Origin: Paraescarpia echinospica
Taxonomy: Eukaryota; Annelida; Polychaeta; Sabellida; Siboglinidae
Reading direction: 5' to 3'
Assembly: GCA_020002185.1 (NCBI GenBank)
Contig: CM034534.1
Location: 63,675,239-63,739,238 of the forward strand
Length of the DNA stretch: 64,000 nucleotides
A program made the translations under genes and the position numbers. Below the pieces are notes generated by a model that made no database searches, was not told where the DNA came from, and saw only the letters and a program-made list of their open reading frames with translations. This document shows, piece after piece, positions 35,601 to 40,774 of this stretch (its first letter is position 1; each line of letters starts with the position of its first letter).

Positions 35601-38121
35601 GCTCCACTGCCTCTTGCAGCGACTCCTCCAGGCTACGCTTGGCCGCACGCAGCTCCTGGAGCTCATGCAGCATCTTCTCCCGCTCAGCCTCGAAAACACC
35701 ACGTGCCGCACCTGGGGACAAGGGGACAGGTGAAACACCCGGTACCACATCTTGAGACAAAGGGACAGGTGAAACACCACATGCGACACCTGAGGACAGA
35801 GGGACAGGTAAAAAACCATGTGTCACACCTGGGGAGAGGGACAGGTGAAACACCATGTGTCACACCTGGGGACAAAGGGATAGGTGAGGTACCAGGTACC
35901 ACATCTTGGGACGGAGGAACAGGTGTCACACCTGGGGACAGGTGAAACACATGTCACACTTGGGGTTAGAGGAACAGGTGAAACACCACATTGCACATCT
36001 GGGGACAGAGGGACAGGTGAAACACCACATGTCACACCTGGGGACAGAGGGACAGGTGAAACACCACATGCCATACCTGGGAACAGGTGAAACACCACTT
36101 GCCACTCCTGGGGACAGAGTAACAGGTGAAACACCACGTATCACACCTGGGGACAGGTGAAATATCACATGCCACACCTGGGGCTAGAGGGTATAGGTGA
36201 AACACCACATGTCACACCTGGGGACAGGTGAAACATCACATGCCACACTTGGAGACAGATGAAACATCACATGTCACACCTGGGGACATGTGAAACACCA
36301 CATGCCACACCTGGTGACAGGTTAAACACTATATGCCGCACATGGGGACAGGTGAAACACCACATACCACATCTGGGGATAAAAGGACATTACTCCACGG
36401 AGTCTTTGTATCAATCTACCTCTTGTGGATGAAACCCTCTAATGGATACCCCAGACACTGTTCAATAGACACATCTCACACTAACACCATTTACACAACT
36501 GGAATTGACACAGCTGACATTGACACAACTGACAATGACACAACCACACTGACACAACCGACAAAGTGGATTATACATTTTCAATCAAATCGTTTCGCTG
36601 ATATTTATGTATGAAAGCATGTTATATTTTCCAGGAGAGTGGATCACTTTACATCTCCTCAAGCTATTGTTCTCTGTTGTTTACTTAATATGTCTTGGAC
36701 CACATAAATATAACTAAATTATTTAAAAACTATTATTTCACATAATGACAACATTTCCTCAAGTTAAAACCTATTCCACAACTCCTCTTGTCAAACTGAC
36801 AAATTCCAAGAGATGCCCACTTAGCAATCTACAACAACGTAATCTCACCTGACAAGCCACGCTTTGTTACTTCGCTTAGTTCATTTTGGCATTTCTTTAG
36901 GTCGTTTTGCAGCTTCTGAATTTCTGCGTCTTTCTGTTTTGTGACCTTCTGTAGATCAGCATCAAACTTGCGATGAAGAGAGTCCTTCAGTGAGTCGAGT
37001 TCCTTTGCCTTCTCCTGCACAATCCTCATCTTCACGTCCTTCAGAGCAATGTTTGCTCGAGTCTGCTCCTCATCACGAATCACCTTCAACAACACATTGC
37101 ATCTATTACACTGTCGTACTATAAACAGGCTACTGTGTGTGTGCGTGTGCGTGCGTGCGCATGCATGTTTGTACGGACGTGTGTGTGTGTGTGTGTAAGA
37201 GAAATTGTGTGTGAGCATGTGCATGTGTGCGTGCGTGCATGTGTGTGTATATGTATGTGACTGTGTGTAAGCGTATCTAAGACACCAAACTTTCATGGAC
37301 CTATGACCCTTTGGAAGAAAAGTAACGCCTGTATTTGATAAATGCCCCACTGGTGAAGGGTGCTTACCAGGTTTAGGGTTTGTACCATATGTTAGACAAA
37401 TTGTTGATTGTTCATAACGTTGCACAGATTTTCTGTGATTGCTCTGAGGTCGCAAGGATCACTTATCCTGAGGTCACAAGGACCACTGCTATGAGGTCAC
37501 AAGGACCAATGATCCTGAGGTCACAAGGACCACTGATCAGTTGGGGATATTTTACGTTTCATTCATTAACGCAACAAATTTAAAAAATACGCCTTTACAA
37601 ACATAATTTATAAAGACACCGGGAAACCGTTTTCAGTGTCTGTGTGAAGGTAGTGCCATCTTGAAGAGTGGCATTTTTGCTACTATATATATTTCTAACC
37701 TAAGAAGGTAGTTTAACAATGTTAAAATATAACATAAAGATTTGTCGGCGTGAGCAATCAAATGGCTATGTAAAGGGGAACTGACCTGATTTTGTTAACT
37801 GCTTTTACAGCAACATTGTTTGGTTTCAAGAGGCAATTTATTCCAGTAGTCTAAGTCTTTACATTTATCATATGAAGAGTGTCTAAAGTAGTTAACTTAT
37901 GTGTAATTCTAGAGTGTCTCCTATTGTGAACTCACCTTTGCTTGATGTGATTTCTCATGTTTCAGCTGTTTGATACTGGACCGTTCCGCGTCGAGTTCAG
38001 CGCGAAGTTTGGAGTTTTGCATCCGTAAGTCATCCAGAGCCTGCTCCGCCGTGTGGTCGGAAAGAGAACTACTACTAGTGGTCATTTTCCCTTTCCTCGC
38101 CGCCATGTTCTTGGTTGCCAT
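446..38121 (-). CDS. JAKMIP: JAKMIP-family coiled-coil protein, 12 coding exons seen, 3' end outside window
   Basis: Exons in transcript order: 37936-38121, 36849-37083, 35500-35711, 22900-23130, 14063-14200, 10843-10989, 9220-9390, 8709-8780, 3783-3932, 2814-2930, 1277-1360, 446-508. They total 1806 nt, or 602 codons without a stop; every intron is GT-AG. All intron positions are phase 0 except the one between residues 140 and 142, which is phase 1 on both sides. The translation is almost wholly coiled coil and runs colinear with vertebrate JAKMIP1 as recalled: a KISELN..R.LDD..TALA segment at about 308-330, an acidic KETYYGYDDD...SVDSE block at 469-485, then LECDLL.AQSRIEDL at about 558-571 and DTGWIKEKEK at 582-591. 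Known vertebrate members bind microtubules and kinesin, and JAKMIP1 also binds GABA-B receptor and JAK/TYK2. A cytoskeletal or RNA-transport role here is inferred from the family. The ATG at 38121 has a good context (GTCATGG). JAKMIP1, 2 and 3 cannot be distinguished; this is probably the pre-duplication orthologue. Confidence 0.9.
509..1276. repeat. JAKMIP intron 12 with degenerate repeat (about 800-1140)
   Basis: From about 800 to 1140 the motif GTGTATGTTTCAGGGTAGAA recurs imperfectly every 20-30 bp. The remainder of the intron is unique sequence with nothing recognisable. Confidence 0.65.
1277..1360 (-). CDS. JAKMIP: JAKMIP exon 12 (residues 554-581)
   Basis: 84 nt, phase 0/0. Acceptor GTTGTAG|CTTCGC, donor CAG|GTCGGT. 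Encodes LRSQLECDLLDAQSRIEDLD then KLVQVKGQ. Aligns with REQLQADLLRCQAKIEDLEA, and the junction with the next exon (KGQ/DTGW) matches KGQDSHW of JAKMIP1. Confidence 0.89.
2045..2790. repeat. 47-bp minisatellite in JAKMIP intron 11 (about 15 copies)
   Basis: Units of the type GCACATATTGGAAACAAACT plus CACTCTACAAGCACACA recur every 47 bp with an ACCTCAC... subtype in the second half. Open frames across it arise from the repeat and are not genes. Positions 1361-2044 are unique and AT-rich. Confidence 0.85.
2814..2930 (-). CDS. JAKMIP: JAKMIP exon 11 (residues 515-553)
   Basis: 117 nt, phase 0/0. Acceptor ACGTGAG|CAATAC, donor AAG|GTACGA. Encodes QNYQRLAAEHLELERSFALL then QSQGVHSHVDPQREAK. Aligns with LTREYQALQRAYALLQEQVG of JAKMIP1, the start of the conserved C-terminal coiled-coil domain. 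A 47-bp tandem array ends about 25 bp from its donor. Confidence 0.89.
3490..3630 (-). mobile_element. SINE copy A, tail fragment
   Basis: Matches the tail of the two fuller copies at 5221 and 30365 (TATAGCGCA...CCAGTCCTGAGG, then CAATCGAACACCATCTCAAC). The tRNA-like head is missing. Orientation is minus, as for the other copies. It lies in intron 10. Confidence 0.65.
3783..3932 (-). CDS. JAKMIP: JAKMIP exon 10, acidic block (residues 465-514)
   Basis: 150 nt, phase 0/0. Acceptor GTGCCAG|GCTGCT, donor GAG|GTACGT. Encodes IKETYYGYDDDSRSVDSE, then a Ser-rich run and DDDGDDNVFEE. The tyrosine/acid motif mirrors VETFFGFDEESVDSE of JAKMIP1 and is the clearest family signature in the window. Confidence 0.9.
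3966..4012. repeat. (GACA)n microsatellite
   Basis: AGACAGACAGACAGACAGAC followed by a degraded continuation, at the 5' end of intron 9 (transcript sense). Confidence 0.8.
4245..4975. repeat. Cluster of three short degenerate minisatellites
   Basis: Three successive arrays: TGTATTCCCACCAAGGC (about 17 bp, 4245-4310), CCCTCTGGTCAATCAACA (about 31 bp, 4465-4660) and CATCCAATCACACAT (about 29 bp, 4795-4975). All are intronic. An apparent open frame at 4797-4985 is repeat-driven. Confidence 0.65.
5221..5536 (-). mobile_element. SINE copy B, tRNA-derived, near full length
   Basis: On the minus strand the element starts with a tRNA-like head. It has an A-box-like TAGCGCAGTGGT, then a B-box-like GGGTTTGAATCC about 45 nt later. 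A body follows with GTTCAATCGAAC-type sequence (reverse sense), and the tail reads GCTATATAAGAACTTACC. Pol III promoter boxes plus a GCGCTATATAAG-like tail suit a tRNA SINE mobilised by an L2/CR1-like partner, which is inference. Confidence 0.75.
6187..6275 (+). pseudogene. Reverse-transcriptase C-terminal remnant (non-LTR)
   Basis: Encodes KKALRWTSEGIRK, then after a +1 shift KRWMVQKAWRKTVR. Together this resembles the ALRWTPEGKRKRGRPK-T-WRRT tail common in non-LTR retrotransposon proteins. It is the same motif as the remnant at 16600-16790, heavily decayed. Confidence 0.45.
6360..6570. repeat. (CA)n-rich microsatellite
   Basis: ACACACATACACACATGCAC-type interspersed CA tract of about 210 bp; all frames are open through it and none is a gene. 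Positions 6571-7800 hold unique AT-rich intron in which I recognise nothing further. Confidence 0.9.
7800..8210. repeat. 52-bp minisatellite with 104-bp dimer structure
   Basis: Units of ATTTTACATTGTTATCTTCA + GTAGTGAAA... recur every 52 bp. Type A (CTACTATGGTGTTG) and type B (TTCTCTGGTGCTG) alternate strictly for about six units, i.e. a higher-order dimer. The last two units are diverged. Positions 8211-8708 are unique. Confidence 0.85.
8709..8780 (-). CDS. JAKMIP: JAKMIP exon 9 (residues 441-464)
   Basis: 72 nt, phase 0/0. Acceptor GTTCCAG|GAAAAA, donor AAA|GTAGGT. Encodes EKDRRIELIVQRRRKQRNNK, a basic segment matching the ERERLLRSKRHRGKS region that precedes the acidic block in vertebrate JAKMIPs. 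Confidence 0.82.
8880..9075. repeat. About 37-bp minisatellite in intron 8
   Basis: GATTACTGGTGACAAGACAC followed by CCTGAATGACAGGACAA is repeated about five times with decay at both ends. Confidence 0.75.
9220..9390 (-). CDS. JAKMIP: JAKMIP exon 8 (residues 384-440)
   Basis: 171 nt, phase 0/0. Acceptor TGTGTCAG|AGGTCT, donor ACG|GTAAGT. Encodes a hydrophilic helix (KNENQKLSEQLSFEKLE, EEHEKTIEALQLACT). It corresponds to the segment preceding EIEFLRLQVLEQQHVIDDL in JAKMIP1. Confidence 0.87.
9391..9770. repeat. Minisatellite abutting the exon 8 acceptor
   Basis: CTGACACA...GTTGACATTAT units of about 25-30 bp start exactly at the exon 8 3' splice site, so the acceptor TGTGTCAG is itself the first copy of the array in transcript sense. 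About a dozen degenerate units follow. Confidence 0.7.
9771..10842. other. Unique part of JAKMIP intron 7
   Basis: AT-rich unique sequence; no coding signal, RNA gene or mobile element recognised. Only a poly-A run near 10411 stands out. Confidence 0.5.
10843..10989 (-). CDS. JAKMIP: JAKMIP exon 7 (residues 335-383)
   Basis: 147 nt, phase 0/0. Acceptor ATCCCAG|GTGAAG, donor CTG|GTCAGTG. Encodes KPLQEKNRKFLEKNMSL and a second Lys/Glu-rich helix, aligning with the LKPLVEKNKRMNKKNEDL region of JAKMIP1. A decayed partial copy lies in the preceding intron at 11661-11790. Confidence 0.9.
11661..11790 (-). pseudogene. Decayed partial duplicate of JAKMIP exon 7 and its upstream intron
   Basis: Positions 11661-11687 encode VKQIQELEK on the minus strand, matching the exon 7 start VKRIKELEK. 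The flanking 100 bp (11688-11790) match the intron just upstream of exon 7 (10990-11098), for example AGCATAAGGTAATTGGAAAA. The acceptor dinucleotide has changed from AG to GG and only nine codons remain, so it cannot be used as that exon. Confidence 0.75.
11930..14040. repeat. 2.1-kb TACAGTGACACCCACCCC minisatellite
   Basis: Degenerate units of about 15-19 bp built on CTACAGTGACACCCACCCC fill most of intron 6, ending about 23 bp from the exon 6 donor. A 750-bp block inside it is present twice in tandem (about 11976-12725 and 12726-13475). The RNA-sense strand is G-rich. Confidence 0.9.
14063..14200 (-). CDS. JAKMIP: JAKMIP exon 6 (residues 289-334)
   Basis: 138 nt, phase 0/0. Acceptor CCTCAG|CCGGCC, donor CTG|GTCAGT. 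Encodes HKISELNAKVRRLDDQSTAL followed by AQDKADL, one of the most conserved JAKMIP segments (vertebrate form FQLKIAELNSVIRKLEDRNT). A GTGACAC minisatellite ends about 23 bp from the donor. Confidence 0.9.
14225..14660. repeat. (CA)n / GCATGCAT microsatellite with a 118-bp tandem duplication
   Basis: Runs of CATGCATGCATGCATG and (CA)n lie just upstream of the exon 6 acceptor. A non-repetitive island, AATCAATTGTTCATAACATT and following bases, occurs at 14521 and again at 14639, showing a 118-bp duplication that spans the microsatellite. Confidence 0.85.
14661..15424. other. Unique intronic sequence (intron 5)
   Basis: No repeats, genes or mobile elements recognised. A short open frame at 14978-15178 has no family-like content. 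Confidence 0.4.
15425..15910. repeat. Two adjacent degenerate minisatellites
   Basis: GAGGTAGATGTGGGTTTGAA-type units of about 52 bp (15425-15600, about 3.5 copies) are followed by CATAGACAGGTGTATGT-type units of about 19-24 bp (15615-15910). Confidence 0.7.
16045..16350. repeat. About 43-bp AT-rich minisatellite
   Basis: TTTTTGTAAATGATGTTTGT followed by TATGACATATAT and ATAGT is repeated about seven times with variable T-run length. Confidence 0.85.
16575..16795 (+). pseudogene. Non-LTR reverse-transcriptase C-terminal remnant
   Basis: Encodes LPWTPQGKRRRGRPKNTWQR, then a TWEEIERIAQSRVRWRVVV segment. This is the conserved tail that follows the RT domain in many invertebrate non-LTR elements (PxGKRxRGRPKxTW ... 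AxDRxxWR). No RT core remains upstream, so it is a 5'-truncated copy inside intron 5. Confidence 0.75.
16820..17499. other. Unique intronic sequence
   Basis: Nothing recognised apart from a short CA/GCATGC tract at about 16820-16850. Confidence 0.35.
17500..17718. repeat. 30-bp minisatellite, left half (split by a TIR element)
   Basis: TATACAGGTGTAGCTACCTG followed by TGTCTATGTG repeats every 30 bp. The array resumes at 18683 after the inserted element. Because 30 is divisible by 3, frames stay open on both sides without coding meaning. Confidence 0.85.
17719..18682. mobile_element. 964-bp TIR DNA element with ATAT target duplication
   Basis: Perfect 14-bp inverted termini: GTGACCCATCTTAA at 17719-17732 and its reverse complement at 18669-18682, each flanked by ATAT. 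Removing the element and one ATAT restores the host minisatellite unit (CATGTATATACA). It has no transposase, but carries a 50-codon frame on the minus strand. The superfamily is not assigned; the TSD argues against Tc1/mariner (TA) and hAT (8 bp). Confidence 0.85.
17948..18100 (-). CDS. Small acidic ORF inside the TIR element (50 codons)
   Basis: ATG at 18100, stop at 17948-17950. The product begins MVFNVAKLLNSDGSD and contains IEEYFLEDLTDGSEADLYEI. It is acidic, free of low complexity and CpG-rich relative to its surroundings, so it looks like true coding sequence. It may be a 5' exon of the parent transposon's gene, or captured host coding sequence. No homologue recognised. Confidence 0.4.
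   Translation of the reverse strand: MVFNVAKLLNSDGSDCAQIYSLIEEYFLEDLTDGSEADLYEILARSVHVN
18683..18955. repeat. 30-bp minisatellite, right half
   Basis: Same TATACAGGTGTAGCTATCTG unit as 17500-17718; about nine further copies. Confidence 0.85.
18956..19934. other. Unique intronic sequence (intron 5)
   Basis: No gene found. The stretch 19310-19500 (CATCCACATCTCTGTTAGTT, GGCTGAAATTTCAACCC) has the look of an old interspersed repeat, but I cannot name the family. Confidence 0.35.
19935..20475. repeat. 45-bp minisatellite (about 12 copies), open in several frames on both strands
   Basis: CTAGTCTCAGAGTTGTCAGT followed by AGTTGAAGGAGAGCCACTAATGTCA. The unit is 15 codons long, so minus-strand frames read as TSDISGSPTTTDNSE repeats for nearly 200 codons. 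One unit is shortened near 20290. Confidence 0.9.
20738..21245. repeat. 28-bp C-rich minisatellite (about 18 copies)
   Basis: Unit CCCATCCCCACAAGCCCACC plus CACGACAA. In the sense of the JAKMIP transcript (minus strand) every unit has four G-runs with loops of 1, 5 and 2 nt, satisfying the G-quadruplex pattern. Long frames on both strands are artefacts. Confidence 0.9.
21246..22499. other. Unique intronic sequence
   Basis: No gene recognised. Around 21940-22110 a motif (AAATGAGGAGTTAAAG...AACCAAA) recurs three or four times at about 60 bp, a weak old repeat. Confidence 0.4.
22500..22870. repeat. About 22-bp CTTATCATATGACACACA minisatellite
   Basis: Degenerate units of ACTTATCATATGACACACAC fill the intron down to about 30 bp from the exon 5 donor, so exon 5 is flanked by arrays on both sides. 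Confidence 0.85.
22900..23130 (-). CDS. JAKMIP: JAKMIP exon 5 (residues 212-288)
   Basis: 231 nt, the largest internal exon. Acceptor TTTGTTGTAG|TTGGAT, donor ATG|GTGAGT. Encodes LDELRSKERTMAQLEREVG, aligning with the KGKDRVILALEKELG segment of JAKMIP1. It then has a low-complexity Ser/Asp/Arg linker (SYSWDSDTWQDRSPRR) with little family conservation. Its first 56 or so nucleotides plus about 27 nt of intron form the unit of the 44-copy array immediately upstream. Confidence 0.88.
23131..26760. repeat. 83-bp minisatellite derived from the exon 5 acceptor (about 44 copies)
   Basis: The unit, read on the minus strand, is about 27 nt of intron ending TTTGTTTGTTGTAG plus about 56 nt corresponding to the start of exon 5 (TTGGATGAGTTGAGGTCCAA onward). 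The exon is colinear with the unit for about 56 nt (CAGCTGGAGC... in the exon against CAGCTAGAAC... in units). Spacing is 83 bp throughout, except two 84-bp units near 26165 and 26583. The nine units nearest the exon share its CCATGGTCC; distal ones have CATGGACC, and from about 25560 a GTTGGGACATGG subtype alternates. The AG acceptor is kept in all units. Confidence 0.95.
26761..27130. other. Unique intronic sequence
   Basis: AT-rich, nothing recognised. Confidence 0.4.
27130..27230. repeat. (CTA)n trinucleotide microsatellite
   Basis: ACTACTACTACTACTACCAC-type tract of about 100 bp. Confidence 0.95.
27350..27950. repeat. Degenerate CAACCCATGAGCTC minisatellite and a 55-bp triplicate
   Basis: AACCCATGAGCTCAACCCTA-type units of about 14-30 bp occupy 27350-27640. 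GACTGTCCCAATGGGGTGAA and the following CTCTGTCACACC block occur about three times between 27780 and 27950. Confidence 0.65.
28657..29257. repeat. Segmental duplication, copy 1 (expanded)
   Basis: Homologous to 30937-31347: both start TAAAAATTGGCTTATTTTTA and run through GGGCACCAAAGGTCTAAACT to GTTTAATAAAA. This copy has a 46-bp unit expanded to five copies (28965-29194) and a 20-bp duplication near 28845-28885, neither of which is in the other copy. Confidence 0.85.
28965..29194. repeat. 46-bp minisatellite, 5 copies
   Basis: AAAGCATGGAGAACAAACAT plus ACAGACCATGGCCTCAGTGCTACAAG in five near-identical units; the related segment at 31237 has one unit. Confidence 0.9.
29690..30240. repeat. GAACCATCTGGGGGT minisatellite (about 15-17 bp)
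   Basis: Imperfect units such as GAACCATCTGAGGGG and GAACCATATGTGGG. 29258-29690 between arrays is unique AT-rich sequence. Confidence 0.85.
30365..30692 (-). mobile_element. SINE copy C, full-length but decayed
   Basis: Same layout as 5221-5536: GGTAAGTTCTTATATAGCGA tail, CAATCGAACACCATCTCAAC body and a degraded tRNA-like head (AACCACTATGCCGCTGAACT). Same orientation as copies A and B. Confidence 0.75.
30937..31347. repeat. Segmental duplication, copy 2 (compact)
   Basis: Counterpart of 28657-29257 at an initial offset of 2280 bp. It is itself bracketed by a second direct repeat: CAGATTCCTCCAAACTATCA and about 60 following bases occur at 30846 and at 31361, so at least two duplication events are layered. 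Confidence 0.85.
31440..32984. other. Unique intronic sequence (intron 4)
   Basis: No gene, RNA or mobile element recognised over about 1.5 kb. Short frames such as 32146-32328 have no family-like content. Confidence 0.4.
32985..34622. repeat. 23-bp minisatellite (about 70 copies)
   Basis: Unit CTAGAGACCCACTGATGACA plus GGG, with many point variants and a recurring multi-unit block (GTACTAGAGACCCATTGATG with neighbours) at about 33985-34450, indicating higher-order amplification of several units. Confidence 0.95.
34623..35499. other. Unique intronic sequence upstream of exon 4 donor
   Basis: A small GTTATCCCTGTTACA repeat occurs near 34645-34705; otherwise nothing recognised. Confidence 0.4.
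35500..35711 (-). CDS. JAKMIP: JAKMIP exon 4 (residues 141-211)
   Basis: 212 nt. Acceptor CCCCAG|GTGCGG, donor CTG|GTAGGTG. Encodes AARGVFEAEREKMLHELQEL and continues as Lys/Glu-rich coiled coil ending DSDIEIRKL, aligning with the EARRAFDGERLRLQQEI to CERDIRRL region of JAKMIP1. The first 19 or so nucleotides are also the edge of the neighbouring approximately 38-bp minisatellite (35712-36380). Confidence 0.87.
35712..36380. repeat. About 38-bp minisatellite derived from the exon 4 acceptor (about 17 copies)
   Basis: On the minus strand, units read ...CACCTGTCCC-TCTGTCCCCAG then GTGTGGCATGTGGTGTTT. The last part matches the exon 4 start GTGCGGCACGTGGTGTTT. Most units keep a pyrimidine tract and AG. 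Several units are shortened to about 30 bp (36075-36350). Confidence 0.88.
36381..36848. other. Unique part of intron 3
   Basis: A short TGACACAACTGACA repeat at about 36505-36560; nothing else recognised. Confidence 0.4.
36849..37083 (-). CDS. JAKMIP: JAKMIP exon 3 (residues 63-141, phase-1 end)
   Basis: 235 nt. Acceptor TTGAAG|GTGATT has a weak pyrimidine tract; donor is TCAG|GTGAGA. Encodes VIRDEEQTRANIALKD...EKAKELDSL, which aligns with the ELKAKLHEEKTKELQAL region of JAKMIP1 without a gap. The last base starts a Gly codon finished by exon 4, which independently supports both splice choices. Confidence 0.87.
37130..37545. repeat. (GT)n microsatellite and a 27-bp GAGGTCACAAGGACCA repeat
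   Basis: (GT)n/GTGCGTGC tract at 37130-37270. CTGAGGTCACAAGGACCACT occurs four times at about 37445-37545. Both are in intron 2. Confidence 0.8.
37936..38121 (-). CDS. JAKMIP: JAKMIP exon 2, first coding exon (residues 1-62)
   Basis: Begins with ATG at 38121 (MATKNMAARKGK...), a Ser/Lys-rich start followed by heptads (ALDDLRMQNSKLRAELDAER). The donor reads AAG|GTGAGT, on the plus strand CTCAC|CTTTG at 37935/37936. It matches the JAKMIP1 N-terminal segment with NEELRAKL. The exon continues upstream as 5' UTR to an acceptor at 38229. Confidence 0.88.
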
Positions 38122-38229
38122 GACGATGGTCACTACGACGACAACAGTTGTGTCGCTCGGGACAACCTAAGTCTGCCTACTTCGTAAATCGAAGTCGAAA
38201 TTGGCACGTGATTGTAAATATTTGCATAG
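38122..38229 (-). other. JAKMIP: 5' UTR part of JAKMIP exon 2, with a 16-codon uORF
   Basis: A strong acceptor (TTATTTCTTTTCAG|CTATGC) lies 108 nt upstream of the start codon, so the exon is inferred to begin at 38229. An upstream ATG at 38227-38225 opens a 16-residue frame that stops at 38177, before the main ATG at 38121. That could lower translation, which is inference. Confidence 0.6.
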
Positions 38230-39540
38230 CTGAAAAGAAATAAAGATAACATTCATTAATAATACTAAATATAAAAGTAATATTTTAGTTAAGACAAGCA
38301 AGCAGTATGTCCAAATTAAAATAATAAATACTTACACAAAAACATATACAAAACCCACTTATTCTGCCACCTATTTCTACAGGTTGCCAACAGAATGTGC
38401 AATTTGTCAATCCTACCCATTAAACTAAAAATAGCTTTTCTGATGACACAGTTGACATTAGTTGTAACAAACATGACAGTGTGGCTAGTGCTACATCACA
38501 TATGTAGTATTTTATCCTCTAGGAATTCTTTTAAGCAACTAGCAATGGCTGAAAAGTTGTACAATTGACCTATTTTAAGGCACACATATAAACATTACTG
38601 AAATATGCATCACTTGAATAACTTATGCTTTATAGCTGTTGATCATGCCAAGTAACATTTTCTCTTATGCATAGTAACTGGCAGTAAATTCACCAGTAAC
38701 GTTAGTATAATATTTATTGGTTATACAAACAAAAACTCCAACACAATAACAACCTTATTAATTATTTCCCGAGCTGGGTACTTAGACAATTGGTTAAAAC
38801 CCTTTGCAACTAGAAAATGTGACTTTATATTTCTCGTACACAACAGATCTAACATGATGTTGTGTTTACGTTTAGACAATAGATGAACTTTGTTTTCCCA
38901 GGAAAATCTTGTGGGGAGCAATATCGTAAATTGTTAGACCATCTCACAAAAACTTCTACTAGAAAGTAATAATACTTCAGGGTATCGACACCAATCAAAC
39001 ATTTTATAGTAATTAATACATTCATCAATCTGGCTTAGGACTGCCTAGGTTGGATTAACATTTATCCTGAGTGCACATAAAGAGGACTTCATGTACAGCT
39101 TACATGTACAAAATGTGGTCAGGAATGTAACACAGAAAACACTGGCACTGCAGACAGCAACTTCTATTGCACCAGTGAAAGGGTTAACACAGTCGCAATG
39201 GGAAGGCAGGAGTTAACAAGGGAACATACAGATTAAGAGCGGTACAGCTGCCAGCGGGTATGACGTCAACCCCATCAATCCTCACTGGCCCTAGAACTGC
39301 GCACCAGGAAAAACTTATCTTCCTGGAATAAACCTATCTCTAATGGCAGCTCTGTTGACGAGTATACGTTTTTAATAGCTACACCTGCCGACAACTTGTG
39401 ATAGCTAACAGACCTCAGATCCAGACCTGTGATAACCAACAGACAGCCAACTAACCTGCAACAGCCAACATACATACTGGGAGTAGCTAAAAGATGAATC
39501 CATGACAGTTTGGCAAAGGACATTTTAGCCATGGACAGTT
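38230..39540. other. Start of inferred intron 1, unique
   Basis: AT-rich sequence with no recognised gene or repeat. Confidence 0.35.
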
Positions 39541-39543
39541 GGG

Positions 39544-39765
39544 CAACACACATCTTGGTAATAGTCCGATATTTTGGCAGTAGGACATTTTGGTAACAGG
39601 ACATTTTGGTAATCAGACTTTTCTGTAATAGAACACACACACATATTATGTGTGTGTTTGTATATATGTATATAATATACATGTGTGTGTATTCTATTAC
39701 AGAAAAGTCTGATTACCAAAATGTCCTGTTACCGAAACATCGGACTATTACCAAGATGTGTGTTG
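39544..39765. mobile_element. Foldback (hairpin) element
   Basis: CAACACACATCTTGGTAATA... at 39544 is the reverse complement of ...TATTACCAAGATGTGTGTTG ending 39765. The arms are about 80-95 bp with few mismatches around a (TG)n-rich loop of about 45 bp. The left arm has one extra CAGTAGGACATTTTGG unit. Likely a snapback MITE; no TSD is identified. Confidence 0.8.
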
Positions 39766-40774
39766 TTGAAAAAGACCACACACACACACACACACACACA
39801 CGCACATTTTTGTAATAGATATGACATTTTAATATGATTTTCATTCGTCTTTTTCAAAAAATTTCTGCAACATAACATTTCTATTCCCTTACAAGAAATT
39901 CACAAATTATGTAAGACTTGGTCCAGAAAAGTTGGCTCAACTTACACCTGTTGTTTATGTGTATGTTTACAGGGAGACAGCAAGATACTACCCAGGTAAC
40001 AACCATGTGTCCCTTCTACCTACTGTCTAGCCAGGGAAGTAAACGATCCCACAAGGGGAAATGAGAATCCCGTTGTGGTCTCATAGACCCAATGGTTTCA
40101 ATCCACAAAAAACATTCGGGTTCGGCATTAGCTGTTACAACAACACTAGCTCTAATACTGGAATTAATGCCACGAGTGATTTTTCTAGGTGGATAAGGGC
40201 ACTACATAAAACAACATATTATCATTATCTCGTGGGTAACTAGATAACTAACTACTGCAGTTCACAAAACATTGCAGACTGTTAAAAAGTTATTACATGT
40301 CTGGCGCCGAACAAACTATGAGAACACTTGTCTGTAGTTGGCTATATGAGACGTGAAGACACCCTTCGTCCACCTGGGGACTTTTGTGACGGACATCAAT
40401 GATAACCAGATAGAACGAATGTCTGAGCTTCATCCAGAAACTTTACAACCTGAAGTACATACAGCAGTATATATATCTTACCCTTGGACATCTTCCCAGG
40501 GGTGTTATATTCTCTCCAGGGTTGTAACATTTTTCACTTTAAAAGGTATTTCATCAATATTTTTAGAAATTATAAAGAGATCTCAATATCTGGTACTTTA
40601 AATCTAATATACAGTCTGCATTGCCACATAAAGTGTCATGAGTGTCTATCACTATTTGTCAAATGACCAACACAGAGGATCTGTCTATCCTCCTGTTAAA
40701 CTGCCTGTATCTACCTTCTCAGCCTTCCCGTGTCTATCCTCTTGTATCAATCCTGTCAAACCTCCTCTATCAGC
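39766..40774. other. Unique intronic sequence
   Basis: Only a (CA)n tract at about 39778-39800; nothing else recognised. Confidence 0.35.
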
